A stretch of 64,000 nt of DNA from Glutamicibacter nicotianae (GTDB taxonomy: Bacteria > Actinomycetota > Actinomycetes > Actinomycetales > Micrococcaceae), in contig NZ_BJNE01000001.1 of NCBI RefSeq assembly GCF_006539525.1, positions 248,001-312,000 of the forward strand, in the 5' to 3' direction. This document shows positions 27,053 to 36,284 of this stretch, in pieces (position 1 is the first letter of the stretch; each line of letters starts with the position of its first letter). The notes under the pieces are model-generated. The model worked only from the letters and a program-made list of their open reading frames with translations, was not told the DNA's origin and did not search any database. The translations under genes and the position numbers were made by a program.

Positions 27053-28033
27053 ATGACTGATTTTTCCCTCGGCAGCAATCCCATCCATCACGGGCTGATG
27101 CCGACCGACGATGGCCACCAGCTGTACTGGGAAGAGTTCGGACGCCGCGACGGAATCCCGGCACTGCATCTGCACGGCGGCCCGGGAGGAACGCTCGGCG
27201 CCAGCGGCTATCGAAACCGCTGGGACCTGTCCCGTACGCGCCTCATCGGTTTCGAGCAGCGCGGTTGCGGCCGTTCCCTCCCCTCGGCTGCAGATGCAAA
27301 CGTGGAGATGGAATCATTCACTACCCCGCGGCTCATTGCCGACATCGAAACGTTGCGCATCGGGCTGGGAATCGAGAAATGGATCCTCAATGGCGTGTCC
27401 TGGGGCTCGACCTTGGCGCTCGCCTACGCGCAGGCGCATCCCGAACGTGTTATCGGCATCGTGCTGTTCGCGGTGACGACAACCAGCCGTGAAGAAGTCC
27501 AATGGATCACCGAAACCGTCGGAGCGCTCTTTCCCGAGGCATGGGACCGGCTCGCGGGATTCGCCAGCAGGCATGTTCCTGCCTATGCGTCCGGACAGTT
27601 GCGGCTGGTCGAGGCCTACGCGCAACTGCTCAGCTCCAGCGATCTTGAACTTCGCGACGCGGCCTCCCGCGAATGGGCCCTGTGGGAGGACACCCACATT
27701 TCCCTCGGCTCCGAGCAAGTGGTTCGGGATCCGCGCTGGGAAGAGCGCAGTTTTCGGCATTCGATGACCCGGATGACGACGCATTTCTGGGCCCACGACG
27801 GCTTCTGCCAGCCACCGATCCTCGAGAACATGGCCAAGATCCAGCATCTTCCGGCCGTCCTGATCCACGGACGCGCCGATGTTTCCGGCCCTGCAAGAAC
27901 CGCATGGAAGCTGCACCAGCTCTGGCCGGCTTCCTCGCTGGTCATCTGCGAAAAAGACGGCCACGGAGGAGCGGACATGGTGGATCACTGGACATCCGCA
28001 AACGCGAAGATGCTCGACTTGGCTTCTTGGTAG
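27053..28033 (+). CDS. pip: Prolyl aminopeptidase
   Basis: A 326-aa alpha/beta hydrolase of the S33 proline iminopeptidase family, which removes N-terminal proline from peptides. HLHGGPGG (about 38-45) is the oxyanion signature. The nucleophile elbow is GVSWGS (about 113-118), where the family usually has GGSWGS. FEQRGCGRS and a C-terminal KDGHGG histidine complete the pattern. The ATG at 27053 follows a modest ribosome site. It is cytoplasmic and monocistronic, with mshA following after 63 bases. Confidence 0.9.
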   Translation: MTDFSLGSNPIHHGLMPTDDGHQLYWEEFGRRDGIPALHLHGGPGGTLGASGYRNRWDLSRTRLIGFEQRGCGRSLPSAADANVEMESFTTPRLIADIETLRIGLGIEKWILNGVSWGSTLALAYAQAHPERVIGIVLFAVTTTSREEVQWITETVGALFPEAWDRLAGFASRHVPAYASGQLRLVEAYAQLLSSSDLELRDAASREWALWEDTHISLGSEQVVRDPRWEERSFRHSMTRMTTHFWAHDGFCQPPILENMAKIQHLPAVLIHGRADVSGPARTAWKLHQLWPASSLVICEKDGHGGADMVDHWTSANAKMLDLASW

Positions 28034-28096
28034 CATCGAAGCGGAGTTTCGAACGAAAAATTCCGTCACCAGCACAGCACCTTGGGAGTACCGATC

Positions 28097-29290
28097 ATGC
28101 GCATAGCCATGCTTTCCCTGCATACCTCGCCAATGCAGCAACCCGGCTCCGGCGATGCAGGCGGCATGAACGTGTACATCCAGAACCTTTCCTATGCGCT
28201 GGGCGCGCTGGGCCACGAAGTGCATATGCTCACGCGCACCGCCGGGGAATCAGAGTCGCTGCAGGTCAGTGAGGGCGTATGGATGCACCAGGTGCAGGTA
28301 GCCGCGAACCGGACCCTGGCCAAGGAGCAGCTGCCCGAAATCATCGACGAAGCCGCGGAAGAAATAGCCACCCACCTGCACGGCGTGAAGATCGATGTAA
28401 TCCATGGCCACTATTGGCTCTCGGGAATGGTGGGGCTGCAGCTGGCCGCACGGTGGGACGCTCCCCTGCTGGTGTCGATGCACACCTCGGCCGCGGCCAA
28501 GGAGCACGAATCGGGCATCCCCGAGCCCGGGTACCGCAAGGAAGCCGAGCAGCAGCTGCTTTCCGAATGCGCGCGCATCATCGCCAACACTCCAGTGGAA
28601 GCGAAGCAGCTCGGGCGCTTCTACGCCGTGGAATCGAAAAAGCTCGACATCGTGCTGCCCGGCGTCAACCATCGAATCTTCCATCCGGACCAGGACAAGG
28701 TGCGCCGCCCGCTGGGCGAGGATGACCTGCATCTGGTCTATGCCGGACGGATGCAACCGCTGAAGGGAGCGCATCTGCTGCTCGAAGCCATGGGCATCGC
28801 GCGCCGCGAGGACCCCAGCCTGCGCATCACCGCATCACTCTTCGGCGCCCTGTCCGGGCAAACCAACTACGACCTGCCATCGCTCGTGCAACGCCACGGC
28901 CTTCAGGACGTCGTCCGCTTCTTCGATCCGCTCTCCCCCGAGAAATTGGCACTCGTCTTCGCCAACGCCGACGTCGTTGCAGTCCCTTCGCTCTCCGAGA
29001 CCTTCGGCCTGGTAGCTGCCGAAGCGCAGGCCTGCGGCACTCCGGTTCTGGCCAATGCCGTGGGCGGTTTGGCGTACGCCGTGAACGACGGCGAATCAGG
29101 GTGGCTCATGGACGAGCCCGATGCCCAGCTGTGGGCCGAAAAATTGCTTGAGCTTGCCCGGGATCCTGAACAGATTACTGCCGCCGGCCATGGCGCACTG
29201 GAGCATTCGGGACTATTCACCTGGGAGCGCGCCGCTGTCGCTACATTGGCCAGCTATCGCATGGCCCAGTCCGTGCGACACCGAGCCTAG
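28097..29290 (+). CDS. mshA: D-inositol-3-phosphate glycosyltransferase MshA-like
   Basis: A 397-aa GT4-family (GT-B fold) enzyme. It would transfer GlcNAc from UDP-GlcNAc to inositol-3-phosphate, the first step of mycothiol synthesis. MRIAMLSLHTSPMQQPGSGD-AGGMNVYI is the MshA acceptor/donor loop. VYAGRMQPLKGAHLLLEA and the EX7E element in SETFGLVAAEAQACG mark the donor domain. The ATG at 28097 follows GGGAG at good spacing; the frame five codons longer starts at a TTG. A second actinobacterial GT4 paralogue is possible, but the N-terminal motif favours MshA. Confidence 0.88.
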   Translation: MRIAMLSLHTSPMQQPGSGDAGGMNVYIQNLSYALGALGHEVHMLTRTAGESESLQVSEGVWMHQVQVAANRTLAKEQLPEIIDEAAEEIATHLHGVKIDVIHGHYWLSGMVGLQLAARWDAPLLVSMHTSAAAKEHESGIPEPGYRKEAEQQLLSECARIIANTPVEAKQLGRFYAVESKKLDIVLPGVNHRIFHPDQDKVRRPLGEDDLHLVYAGRMQPLKGAHLLLEAMGIARREDPSLRITASLFGALSGQTNYDLPSLVQRHGLQDVVRFFDPLSPEKLALVFANADVVAVPSLSETFGLVAAEAQACGTPVLANAVGGLAYAVNDGESGWLMDEPDAQLWAEKLLELARDPEQITAAGHGALEHSGLFTWERAAVATLASYRMAQSVRHRA

Positions 29291-29308
29291 TCAAGGTCGG
29301 TGGCACCA

Positions 29309-29354
29309 CAGTGCCCTGGCCGTCAACGCGACTGCGTCGATGACCAGGGCACTG
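29309..29354. terminator. Bidirectional terminator between mshA and htdX
   Basis: An 11-bp outer inverted repeat with a nested inner stem lies between two convergent genes. It can serve both strands. Confidence 0.7.
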
Positions 29355-29364
29355 GTGACTTCAC

Positions 29365-30219
29365 CTAGCCGCGCACCAGCTCCATTTCGAAGTGGGGCTT
29401 GGATTTGCGCGCATTCCACGCCTGGATGGTGTAACCGTCGGAGTTCGGCTGGAAGGCCAGGTCTACCGAAGCCGGAAGCACCACCGGAGTCTTGAACTCG
29501 ATGCTCCAGCGGTAGCTTCCGCCAGCAGGCTCGATCCCCGCCAGCGCACGGGCCGCCAGGTAGATGCCGTGGGCGATGGCCGCCGGCATGCCCAATGCCT
29601 TGGCGCTGAGCGCAGCCAGGTGGATCGGGTTGTAGTCCCCGGCGACCGCGGCCCAGCGGCGTCCGGTTCCAGCATCCAGTTTCCAGCTTGCGGTGCGCTG
29701 CGGTGCGGCAAAGTCAGGGCGCGCGCTTTTCTCCGGCGTGGTCCCATCGAGCCGCACGCCTTTGGCCAAGAACGTGCTGCGCAGCAGCATCCGGTCCTGC
29801 CCATCCACCACAATGCGCATCACCAGGTCGGCGGTCACCCCGTGCGGATGGGCCGCGAGGTTCTCGCTGTGCACCTCGATGTCGAATGCCTCGTCCTCCC
29901 CCAGCGGCTGCTGGACCTCCACCTGATTGACCAGGTGGATCATTCCCAGAAGCGGCAACGGGAAATCGTCGCGCACCATCAAGGACATCGCCAGCGGGAA
30001 CGCCAAGGAGTGCACGTAGAGACTCGGCAGCACACCGTTCACCGGTGCGTCCACGGCCTTGCGGAACTCGGCAAGCTTCGCCGGATCGGCCTTCGCGCCC
30101 TGGAACACCAGCACGGTTTCGGGCAGCACCGGGTTCTTCGGCTTGCGCTTCAGGGTCTTGACGGACTGGGCATAGACCGAGGCCATCGACGGAATTCCGG
30201 TAACGATCTGCGCACCCAT
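29365..30219 (-). CDS. htdX: MaoC-type (R)-hydratase, HtdX-like
   Basis: A 284-aa double hot-dog hydratase. The motif GDYNPIHLAALSAKALGMPAAIAHG (about 190-215) is the MaoC active-site block with Asp/His. The N-terminal hot-dog half is degenerate. It likely hydrates enoyl-CoA/ACP to (R)-3-hydroxyacyl forms. The ATG at 30217-30219 is favoured over a GTG nine bases upstream because TAGGTG is correctly spaced. It lies one base after fabG4, the same order as mycobacterial Rv0241c-Rv0242c. Confidence 0.88.
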   Translation of the reverse strand: MGAQIVTGIPSMASVYAQSVKTLKRKPKNPVLPETVLVFQGAKADPAKLAEFRKAVDAPVNGVLPSLYVHSLAFPLAMSLMVRDDFPLPLLGMIHLVNQVEVQQPLGEDEAFDIEVHSENLAAHPHGVTADLVMRIVVDGQDRMLLRSTFLAKGVRLDGTTPEKSARPDFAAPQRTASWKLDAGTGRRWAAVAGDYNPIHLAALSAKALGMPAAIAHGIYLAARALAGIEPAGGSYRWSIEFKTPVVLPASVDLAFQPNSDGYTIQAWNARKSKPHFEMELVRG

Positions 30220-30220
30220 C

Positions 30221-31558
30221 TCAGGCACCTACCAGCGATTGGCCGCAGACGCGCAGCACCTGGCCGTTCAGCCCGGCCGCGGCATCCGAGCCGAGGAAGC
30301 TGATGGCTTCGGCAACATCCACCGGCAGGCCGCCCTGCATCAGCGAGGGCAGGACCATGCGGGCCACGGTGCGGGTGCCCAGCGGGATCTTTGCGGTCAT
30401 CTCGGTCTCGATGAATCCCGGGGCCACCGCGGCAATGGAGCCGCCATTCTCGGCGAACAGCTTGGCGCTGGCGTGCACCATGCCGATCACCCCGCCCTTG
30501 GAAGCCGCATAATTGGTCTGCCCGCGGTTCCCGGCGATCCCGGAGGTGGACGCCAGCGACACGATGCGCAGGCCCGGCAGCTTGGCCGCCAGGAAGGCCT
30601 CGTTCATGCGCAGCTGCGAGGCGATGTTCACGGCAATCACCGAATCCCAGCGGCCGGCATCCATGTTGGCCAGCAGCTTGTCGCGGGTGATTCCGGCATT
30701 GTGGATCACCAGATCCAGCGAGCCATGCCGGCCGATCGCGTGATCCATGATCTGCTGCGCTGCATCTTCCGCGGTGACATCCAGCTGCAAGGTGGTGGCG
30801 CCGATGGAATTGGCCACCTTGGCCAGCGCTTCGCCGGCGGCCGGCATGTCCACCACGACCACCTGCGCCCCATCGCGGGACAGGGTTTTGGCGATGGCCG
30901 CGCCGATGCCGCGGGCGGCCCCGGTCACCACTGCCACCTTGCCGGCCAGCGGCTTGGCGAAGTCAGCCGGAAGCACGCCATCGTTGGTGCGCACGGTCAG
31001 GAATTGGCCGTCCACATAGGCGCTGCGCCCGGAGAAGAAGAAGCGCAAGGCGGCCAGCGCACTCGGGCTGGCCACGGTAGTGCCAGCTTCGAGCACGATG
31101 CCATTGGCGGTCGCGCCACCGCGCATTTCGCGGCCCATCGAGCGCACCACGCCATCGATGCCCTGGCGCACGGCTGACAGCTGGGGCTCATCATCATCCC
31201 CGGCAGGCCGGGAGAAAGCGACCACGCGGCCGCCGGGAAGCAGCTTGCGCAGCGCCTGGCCGGCCGCCAGCATCAGCGGCGAGAGGTCGGTCGGGCGCTC
31301 GAGCTCGTCGAGCAGCAGCACCAGGCCGCCGAGCTTGGCTTCCCCTGCGTCATGCCGGCGCACATCCAGACCCCAGGAGACCAAGGTGTCGCTCAATTCC
31401 TGCGCCTTGGCCGAAGCGCCGAGGATCAATACCGGGCCGGGCAGCAGCGCGGCATCCGGGCTGTAGCGGCGCAGCCGCGGCGGACGCGGCAGGCCCAGCA
31501 TGGTGGCCAGCTTCTTGGTCAGGCCGGTGTTGACCAGTTCCATGTACTTGTCTGCCAT
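30221..31558 (-). CDS. fabG4: 3-oxoacyl-(ACP/CoA) reductase, FabG4-like
   Basis: A 445-aa two-part short-chain dehydrogenase. The N-terminal half (1-205) is a flavodoxin-like Rossmann domain without catalytic residues. The C-terminal half is a full SDR with VVTGAARGIGAAIAKTLS, Ser in SLASTSG, and YAASKGG for Tyr/Lys. This long form matches mycobacterial FabG4 (Rv0242c, 454 aa), which reduces 3-oxoacyl-CoA. The ATG overlaps the fadA2 stop by one base (TAATG), so translation is coupled. Confidence 0.92.
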   Translation of the reverse strand: MADKYMELVNTGLTKKLATMLGLPRPPRLRRYSPDAALLPGPVLILGASAKAQELSDTLVSWGLDVRRHDAGEAKLGGLVLLLDELERPTDLSPLMLAAGQALRKLLPGGRVVAFSRPAGDDDEPQLSAVRQGIDGVVRSMGREMRGGATANGIVLEAGTTVASPSALAALRFFFSGRSAYVDGQFLTVRTNDGVLPADFAKPLAGKVAVVTGAARGIGAAIAKTLSRDGAQVVVVDMPAAGEALAKVANSIGATTLQLDVTAEDAAQQIMDHAIGRHGSLDLVIHNAGITRDKLLANMDAGRWDSVIAVNIASQLRMNEAFLAAKLPGLRIVSLASTSGIAGNRGQTNYAASKGGVIGMVHASAKLFAENGGSIAAVAPGFIETEMTAKIPLGTRTVARMVLPSLMQGGLPVDVAEAISFLGSDAAAGLNGQVLRVCGQSLVGA

Positions 31559-32853
31559 TAGTTGCGAGCCTCCAGAATTGCGACGACGCCCTGGCCGCCT
31601 GCTGCGCAGACCGAAATCAGTGCGCGGCCCGAACCCTTTTCGTGCAGCATCTTCGCGGTGCTGGCGATAATGCGGCCGCCGGTGGCGGCAAATGGGTGTC
31701 CGGCTGCGAGCGAGGAGCCATTCACGTTAAGCTTCGACCGGTCGATGGCGCCCAGCGGCGCCTCCAGGCCCAGCTTCTCGCGGCAGAATTCCTCGTCTTC
31801 CCACGCCTTGAGAGTGGAGAGCACGGTGCCGGCGAAGGCTTCGTGGATCTCGTAGAAGTCGAAGTCCTGCAAGGTGAGGTTGTTGCGCTTGAGCATGCGG
31901 GCGGTGGCGTAGGCCGGGGCCATCAGCAGGCCTTCACCGCCGTGCACGAAGTCCACCGCGGCGGCTTCGAAGTCGACGAAGTTCGCCAGCATCGGCAGGT
32001 CGTTGGCTTGGGCGTACTCTTCGCTGCCCAGCAGCACCGTCGAGGCGCCGTCGGTCAGCGGGGTGGAGTTGCCAGCGGTCATGGTCGCTTCCTCGCCCAG
32101 GTTTTTGCCGAAGGCCGGCTTGAGCTTGGCGAGCTTTTCCATGCTGGAGTCGGCGCGCAGGTTGTTGTCCTTGGCCAGGCCGTTGAACGGGGTAATCAGG
32201 TCGTTGAAGAAGCCCCGGTCGTAGGCGGCGGCCAGGTTCTTGTGGCTGGCCAGCGCCAGCTCATCCTGCGCTTCACGGGTGATGCCCCACTTCTTGGTGG
32301 TGATCGCCTGGTGGTCGCCCATGGACAGTCCGGTGCGTGGTTCGCCAGTTCCCGGGGCCGCCGGGGCCAGGTGGCCGGGACGGATCTTGGCCAGCGCGCC
32401 CAGCTTGGCCTTGGTGGTGCGTGCCCGGGACAGTTCCATCAGGATCGCGCGCAGCGAATCGGATACGGCGATGGGCGCGTCGGAGGTGGTGTCCACGCCG
32501 CCGCCAATGGCGGATTCGAGCTGGCCGAGCTTGATCTTGTTGGCCAGCGAGCCGATGGCTTCCATGCCGGTGGCGCACGCCATCTGCACATCGTAGGCCG
32601 GGGTGGCGTGATCCAGCGAGGAGCCGAGCACCGCTTCGCGGATCAGGTTGAAGTTCTTGGAGTGCTTGAGCACCGCACCGCCGGAGACTGCACCGATGCG
32701 CTGTCCCTGCAGTCCGTAGCGGGCAACCAGGCCCTCCAGTGCGGCGGTGAACATGTCCTGGTTGGACGCATTCACATAGGCGGTGTTGGAACGGGCGAAG
32801 GGAATGCGGTTTCCACCGATGATCACGGCATTGCGCACAGAGGGCTGGCTCAT
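31558..32853 (-). CDS. fadA2: Acetyl-CoA acyltransferase (thiolase), FadA2-like
   Basis: A 431-aa thiolase. The nucleophile Cys is in QMACATGMEA, the second histidine in NGSSLAAGHPFAATGGR, and the last catalytic Cys in ISVCAAGGQG. It cleaves 3-oxoacyl-CoA in beta-oxidation or condenses acyl-CoA in reverse. The ATG at 32851-32853 follows AGGAG. The first gene of the operon fadA2-fabG4-htdX, it faces the tetR gene across a palindrome. Order and content match Rv0243-Rv0241c. Confidence 0.93.
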   Translation of the reverse strand: MSQPSVRNAVIIGGNRIPFARSNTAYVNASNQDMFTAALEGLVARYGLQGQRIGAVSGGAVLKHSKNFNLIREAVLGSSLDHATPAYDVQMACATGMEAIGSLANKIKLGQLESAIGGGVDTTSDAPIAVSDSLRAILMELSRARTTKAKLGALAKIRPGHLAPAAPGTGEPRTGLSMGDHQAITTKKWGITREAQDELALASHKNLAAAYDRGFFNDLITPFNGLAKDNNLRADSSMEKLAKLKPAFGKNLGEEATMTAGNSTPLTDGASTVLLGSEEYAQANDLPMLANFVDFEAAAVDFVHGGEGLLMAPAYATARMLKRNNLTLQDFDFYEIHEAFAGTVLSTLKAWEDEEFCREKLGLEAPLGAIDRSKLNVNGSSLAAGHPFAATGGRIIASTAKMLHEKGSGRALISVCAAGGQGVVAILEARN

Positions 32854-32897
32854 GTTCGTTGAACTCCTGTAAATATTCTGGTGTGACAAGTATTACT

Positions 32898-32928
32898 GTA
32901 ACCAAGAGTACATGATACTCTGAGTTAC
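32898..32928. promoter_or_regulatory. Palindromic operator between fadA2 and tetR
   Basis: A 31-bp imperfect palindrome centred at 32913: outer arms GTAAC/GTTAC and inner arms AGAGTA/TACTCT around CATGA. It ends one base before the tetR GTG, so bound repressor would block tetR itself as well as fadA2. The tetR mRNA may be leaderless. The palindrome and its position are directly visible; TetR binding is inference. Confidence 0.75.
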
Positions 32929-33588
32929 GTGAACAAGATCACCGAAGAATTCGACCGCGAGACCGACGGCCGGGCAGCCCGCTGGGAAGCGCATCGCACC
33001 GCGCGCCACGAGGAGCTGTTCAAGCTGGCACGCAAGGCAGTGCACGAGCTCGGCCCGCAGGTCTCGATGGAAGACATCGCCGGGCACGCACGCACCTCCA
33101 AGCCCGTCTACTACCGGTACTTCGGAGACAAGGAAGGACTGCGCCAGGCGCTAAGCGCCATGGTGATCAACGACTTCCGCGAACGCGTCATCGCCGCGGG
33201 TCTGGCCAAGGAAGACGAAATCAGCGCGCTGCACGCGATGGTCTCCTCCTATCTGGGACTGGCCGACAACAGCCCCAACCTGTACTTCTTCGTGACCTCC
33301 GCCCCGCGCTCGGCCGATGACGAGTCGGCCGGGGCTCTGAACACCTTCTTCGAGGAGGCCTCCAGCTTGATGAGCGAACGCCTGCTCAAGCTCTACGACC
33401 AGCGCGCCACCGCCGCCACCCTCGATTTGTGGCCGCGTGCGGCCCTGGGCATGGTCCGCGCCGCCGGCGAGCAATGGCTGAGCCAGCCGCCCGGCGCCAA
33501 CAAGCCGTCGCTGCAGTCGCTGGCCACCGAACTGACCAACTGGCTGGCCTACGGCATCGCCTCCACCCGGACACCGACAACCCGCTGA
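32929..33588 (+). CDS. TetR-family transcriptional regulator
   Basis: A 219-aa repressor. The N-terminal helix-turn-helix is GPQVSMEDIAGHARTSKPVYYRYFGDKEGL (about 44-73) and the ligand domain follows. The GTG start has no clear ribosome site and abuts the operator, so leaderless translation with autorepression is plausible. It is divergent from fadA2-fabG4-htdX and upstream of fadE5, so it likely controls both arms in response to an acyl-CoA. Confidence 0.92.
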   Translation: MNKITEEFDRETDGRAARWEAHRTARHEELFKLARKAVHELGPQVSMEDIAGHARTSKPVYYRYFGDKEGLRQALSAMVINDFRERVIAAGLAKEDEISALHAMVSSYLGLADNSPNLYFFVTSAPRSADDESAGALNTFFEEASSLMSERLLKLYDQRATAATLDLWPRAALGMVRAAGEQWLSQPPGANKPSLQSLATELTNWLAYGIASTRTPTTR

Positions 33589-33639
33589 AGCACCTTGAGT
33601 GCATCCCTAACCCGACACCACCGAAATGAAAGGCACGCC

Positions 33640-35655
33640 ATGAGCGAGAACCGCATCAACGTCACCGCCCTCTCCGAGCAGCTGCTCGGCCCCTACGCCG
33701 AAATCCGCAAGGCCTCGCGCGCCCGCGCCGCCAATCCGCAGCTGCAGCGCGACCCGCTGCTGGGCATGGACGAGCATCGCGAACGGGTGCTCGGCCAGCT
33801 GGGCATCCTCGTCGAGCAGGAGGCCGTGCAGCGTGCCTTCCCCAAGGAATTCGGCGGCTTCGATGACCACGGCGGCTCGCTGGCCGCCTTCGAGGAACTG
33901 GTGGCAGCCGACCCATCGCTGCAGATCAAGGCAGGGGTGCAGTGGGGCCTGTTCGCCGGAGCGATCCTGCACCTGGGCAGCGAAGAGCACCACGCCAAGT
34001 GGCTGCCGGATGCCATGAGCCTGAAGACCCCGGGCGCCTTCGCCATGACCGAGATCGGCCACGGCTCGGACGTGGCGTCGGTCGCCACCACTGCCATCTA
34101 CGACGAAGCCACGGAGGAATTCGTCATCCACACCCCGTTCAAGGCCGCCTGGAAGGACTATCTGGGCAACGCCGCGCTGCACGGCAAGGCAGCCACCGTC
34201 TTCGCCCAGCTGATCACCAAGGGCGTGAACCATGGCGTGCACTGCTTCTACGTGCCGATCCGCGACGAGGACGGCAACTTCCTGGACGGCGTCGGCGGCG
34301 AGGACGACGGGCTCAAGGGCGGGCTGAACGGCATCGACAACGGCCGGCTGCACTTCACCAACGTGCGTGTTCCGCGCACCAACCTGCTCAACCGCTACGG
34401 CAACGTGGACGCCGATGGCACCTATTCCTCGCCGATCCCCTCGCCGGGCCGCCGCTTCTTCACCATGCTCGGCACCCTGGTCCAGGGCCGCGTCTCGCTG
34501 GATGGCGCCGCCACCAACGCCTCGAAGATCGCCCTGCAGATCGCCGTGACCTACGGCAACCAGCGCCGCCAGTTCAACTCCACCTCGGACACCGAGGAAA
34601 CCACCCTGCTGGACTACCAGCGCCACCAGCGTCGGCTGATCACCCGGCTGGCCCGCACCTATGCCTCCTCCTTCGCCCACGACGGCCTGCTGGACAAGTT
34701 CGATGCGGTGTTCTCCGGCCGCGCCGACAGCGACGACGACCGCCAGGACCTGGAAACCCTCGCCGCCGCGCTGAAGCCGCTGAGCACCTGGGACGCACTG
34801 GACACCATCCAGGAATGCCGCGAAGCCTGTGGCGGCGCCGGCTTCATCGCCAAGAACCGCTTCACCCAGCTCTACGCGGACCTGGATGTCTACGTGACCT
34901 TCGAGGGCGACAACAATGTGCTGCTGCAGCTGGTGGGCAAGCGCCTGCTCACCGACTATGCGGCCGAGTTCCGCAAGCTCGACACCGGCGCGATGGCGCT
35001 GTACGCGGCCAAGCAGGCAGGCACCACCGCACTGCACCGCTCCGGGCTGCGCAGCGTGGGCCAGGCCTTCGCGGACATCTCCGATGAGCGCAAGAGCGCC
35101 AACTTCTTCAAGGACCCGGAGAACCAGCGAGCCTTGCTTGCCGACCGCATCAATGCCAAGGTCGCCTCGGTAGCCAACGCCCTGCGCGCCGCCGGGAAGG
35201 ACAAGGCCAAGGGCGCCGCCGCGTTCAACGAGAACCAGGACCTGCTGATCTCCGCGGCCCGCGATCACGGCCAGCTGCTGCGCTGGGAGGCATTCACCGC
35301 GGCCATCGAGAAGACCGGCGATCCGGCCACCACCGAGGTGCTGACTTGGCTGCGCGATGTCTTCGCGCTGTCGTTGATCGAGGACGACCTGGGCTGGTAC
35401 CTGGCCAACGGCCTGCTCTCGATGCAGCGTGCCCGCACCCTGTCCGGCTACATCAACCGCCTGCTCGCCCGCCTGCGCCCGCATGCCCAGGACCTGGTGG
35501 ACGCCTTCGGCTACACCCAGGACCACCTGCGTGCGGACATCTCCTCGGGCGGCGAAGCAGAACGCCAAGACGAGGCCATGGAGTATTTCCGCAAGCTGCG
35601 CGCCAGCGACAATGCGCCGATCAGCGAGAAGTCCTTGCAGAAGGCCAAGCGCTAG
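33640..35655 (+). CDS. fadE5: Acyl-CoA dehydrogenase, FadE5-like
   Basis: A 671-aa long-form acyl-CoA dehydrogenase. GAFAMTEIGHGSDVAS is the flavin/substrate motif; CREACGGAGFIAKNR and YVTFEGDNNVLLQ are in the second half, followed by a C-terminal helical extension of about 170 residues. Mycobacterial FadE5 (Rv0244c) has this form and position. It catalyses the first step of beta-oxidation over a range of chain lengths. The ATG at 33640 follows GAAAGGCACGCC. It lies 51 bases after tetR. Confidence 0.92.
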   Translation: MSENRINVTALSEQLLGPYAEIRKASRARAANPQLQRDPLLGMDEHRERVLGQLGILVEQEAVQRAFPKEFGGFDDHGGSLAAFEELVAADPSLQIKAGVQWGLFAGAILHLGSEEHHAKWLPDAMSLKTPGAFAMTEIGHGSDVASVATTAIYDEATEEFVIHTPFKAAWKDYLGNAALHGKAATVFAQLITKGVNHGVHCFYVPIRDEDGNFLDGVGGEDDGLKGGLNGIDNGRLHFTNVRVPRTNLLNRYGNVDADGTYSSPIPSPGRRFFTMLGTLVQGRVSLDGAATNASKIALQIAVTYGNQRRQFNSTSDTEETTLLDYQRHQRRLITRLARTYASSFAHDGLLDKFDAVFSGRADSDDDRQDLETLAAALKPLSTWDALDTIQECREACGGAGFIAKNRFTQLYADLDVYVTFEGDNNVLLQLVGKRLLTDYAAEFRKLDTGAMALYAAKQAGTTALHRSGLRSVGQAFADISDERKSANFFKDPENQRALLADRINAKVASVANALRAAGKDKAKGAAAFNENQDLLISAARDHGQLLRWEAFTAAIEKTGDPATTEVLTWLRDVFALSLIEDDLGWYLANGLLSMQRARTLSGYINRLLARLRPHAQDLVDAFGYTQDHLRADISSGGEAERQDEAMEYFRKLRASDNAPISEKSLQKAKR

Positions 35656-35684
35656 TACCTGCCTGAGGCCAGGTCACCGGTGCC

Positions 35685-35711
35685 CGGCCCCGGGGAAATT
35701 CCGCGGGGCCG
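35685..35711. terminator. Terminator between fadE5 and the VOC gene
   Basis: An 8-bp GC-rich inverted repeat between convergent genes, usable on both strands. Confidence 0.6.
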
Positions 35712-35748
35712 AGCTCCGGCCGTTTAACAGTAGTCGCGGCTGCTGGGA

Positions 35749-36195
35749 TTAATTGTCCAGCCGCTGGGCCAGCGCCACGGTCAGCCCTTCGGGACCGCGC
35801 ACGTAGGCCATCTTCCACATGCCCTCGTATTCGCCGACCCCGCCGATCAGCCCATAGCCCTGGGTTTCAAGGCCGGTGAGCATCTCCTGGAGATCGTCGA
35901 CCTCGAACGCGATCGAGCGCATCCCGAGTTCATTGGCCATGGCGTGCGGGTTGCCCGGTTCGTGCGCGGGCTTCTCGAAGCTGGACAGCTCGATGCCGAC
36001 GGAGGAATCCTCGGATTTGAGCATCACGATGTTCGTGCGCGAGTCCTTGACCCCGCACACGGTTTCCAGGAACTCGCCTTCCATCCCGTCGACTCTCCCC
36101 TCGACATGCAGGCCCAGGCCAATGAAGAAGGCGGTCACCAGATCGAGGTCTGCAACGGTGATGCCGATATGGTCAAAACGGATTATTCGTGGCAT
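35749..36195 (-). CDS. VOC/glyoxalase-family protein
   Basis: A 148-aa vicinal-oxygen-chelate protein with two beta-alpha-beta-beta-beta repeats. FDHIGITVADLD supplies a metal His at the start, and VGIELSSFEKP and MWKMAYVRGPEGLTVALAQ fit the remaining ligand positions. It resembles methylmalonyl-CoA epimerase or glyoxalase-type enzymes, but the reaction cannot be assigned. The ATG at 36193-36195 begins MPRIIRFDHIG; an in-frame ATG at 36225 is a possible longer start (AAGGAAAG lies between them). Confidence 0.85.
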   Translation of the reverse strand: MPRIIRFDHIGITVADLDLVTAFFIGLGLHVEGRVDGMEGEFLETVCGVKDSRTNIVMLKSEDSSVGIELSSFEKPAHEPGNPHAMANELGMRSIAFEVDDLQEMLTGLETQGYGLIGGVGEYEGMWKMAYVRGPEGLTVALAQRLDN

Positions 36196-36284
36196 GGTGG
36201 TGGGCACGCTTTCCTTGATCGACATCCAGTTAGCCACAGGGTACGCCCCACAGGCGCCCGGAACCAGTCCCCGAAGAAGACTTG

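Noticed and set aside
33607-35568. 653-aa open frame opposite fadE5
   Set aside because: Antisense shadow with low-complexity Gly/Val/Gln composition; fadE5 is clearly the coding strand.
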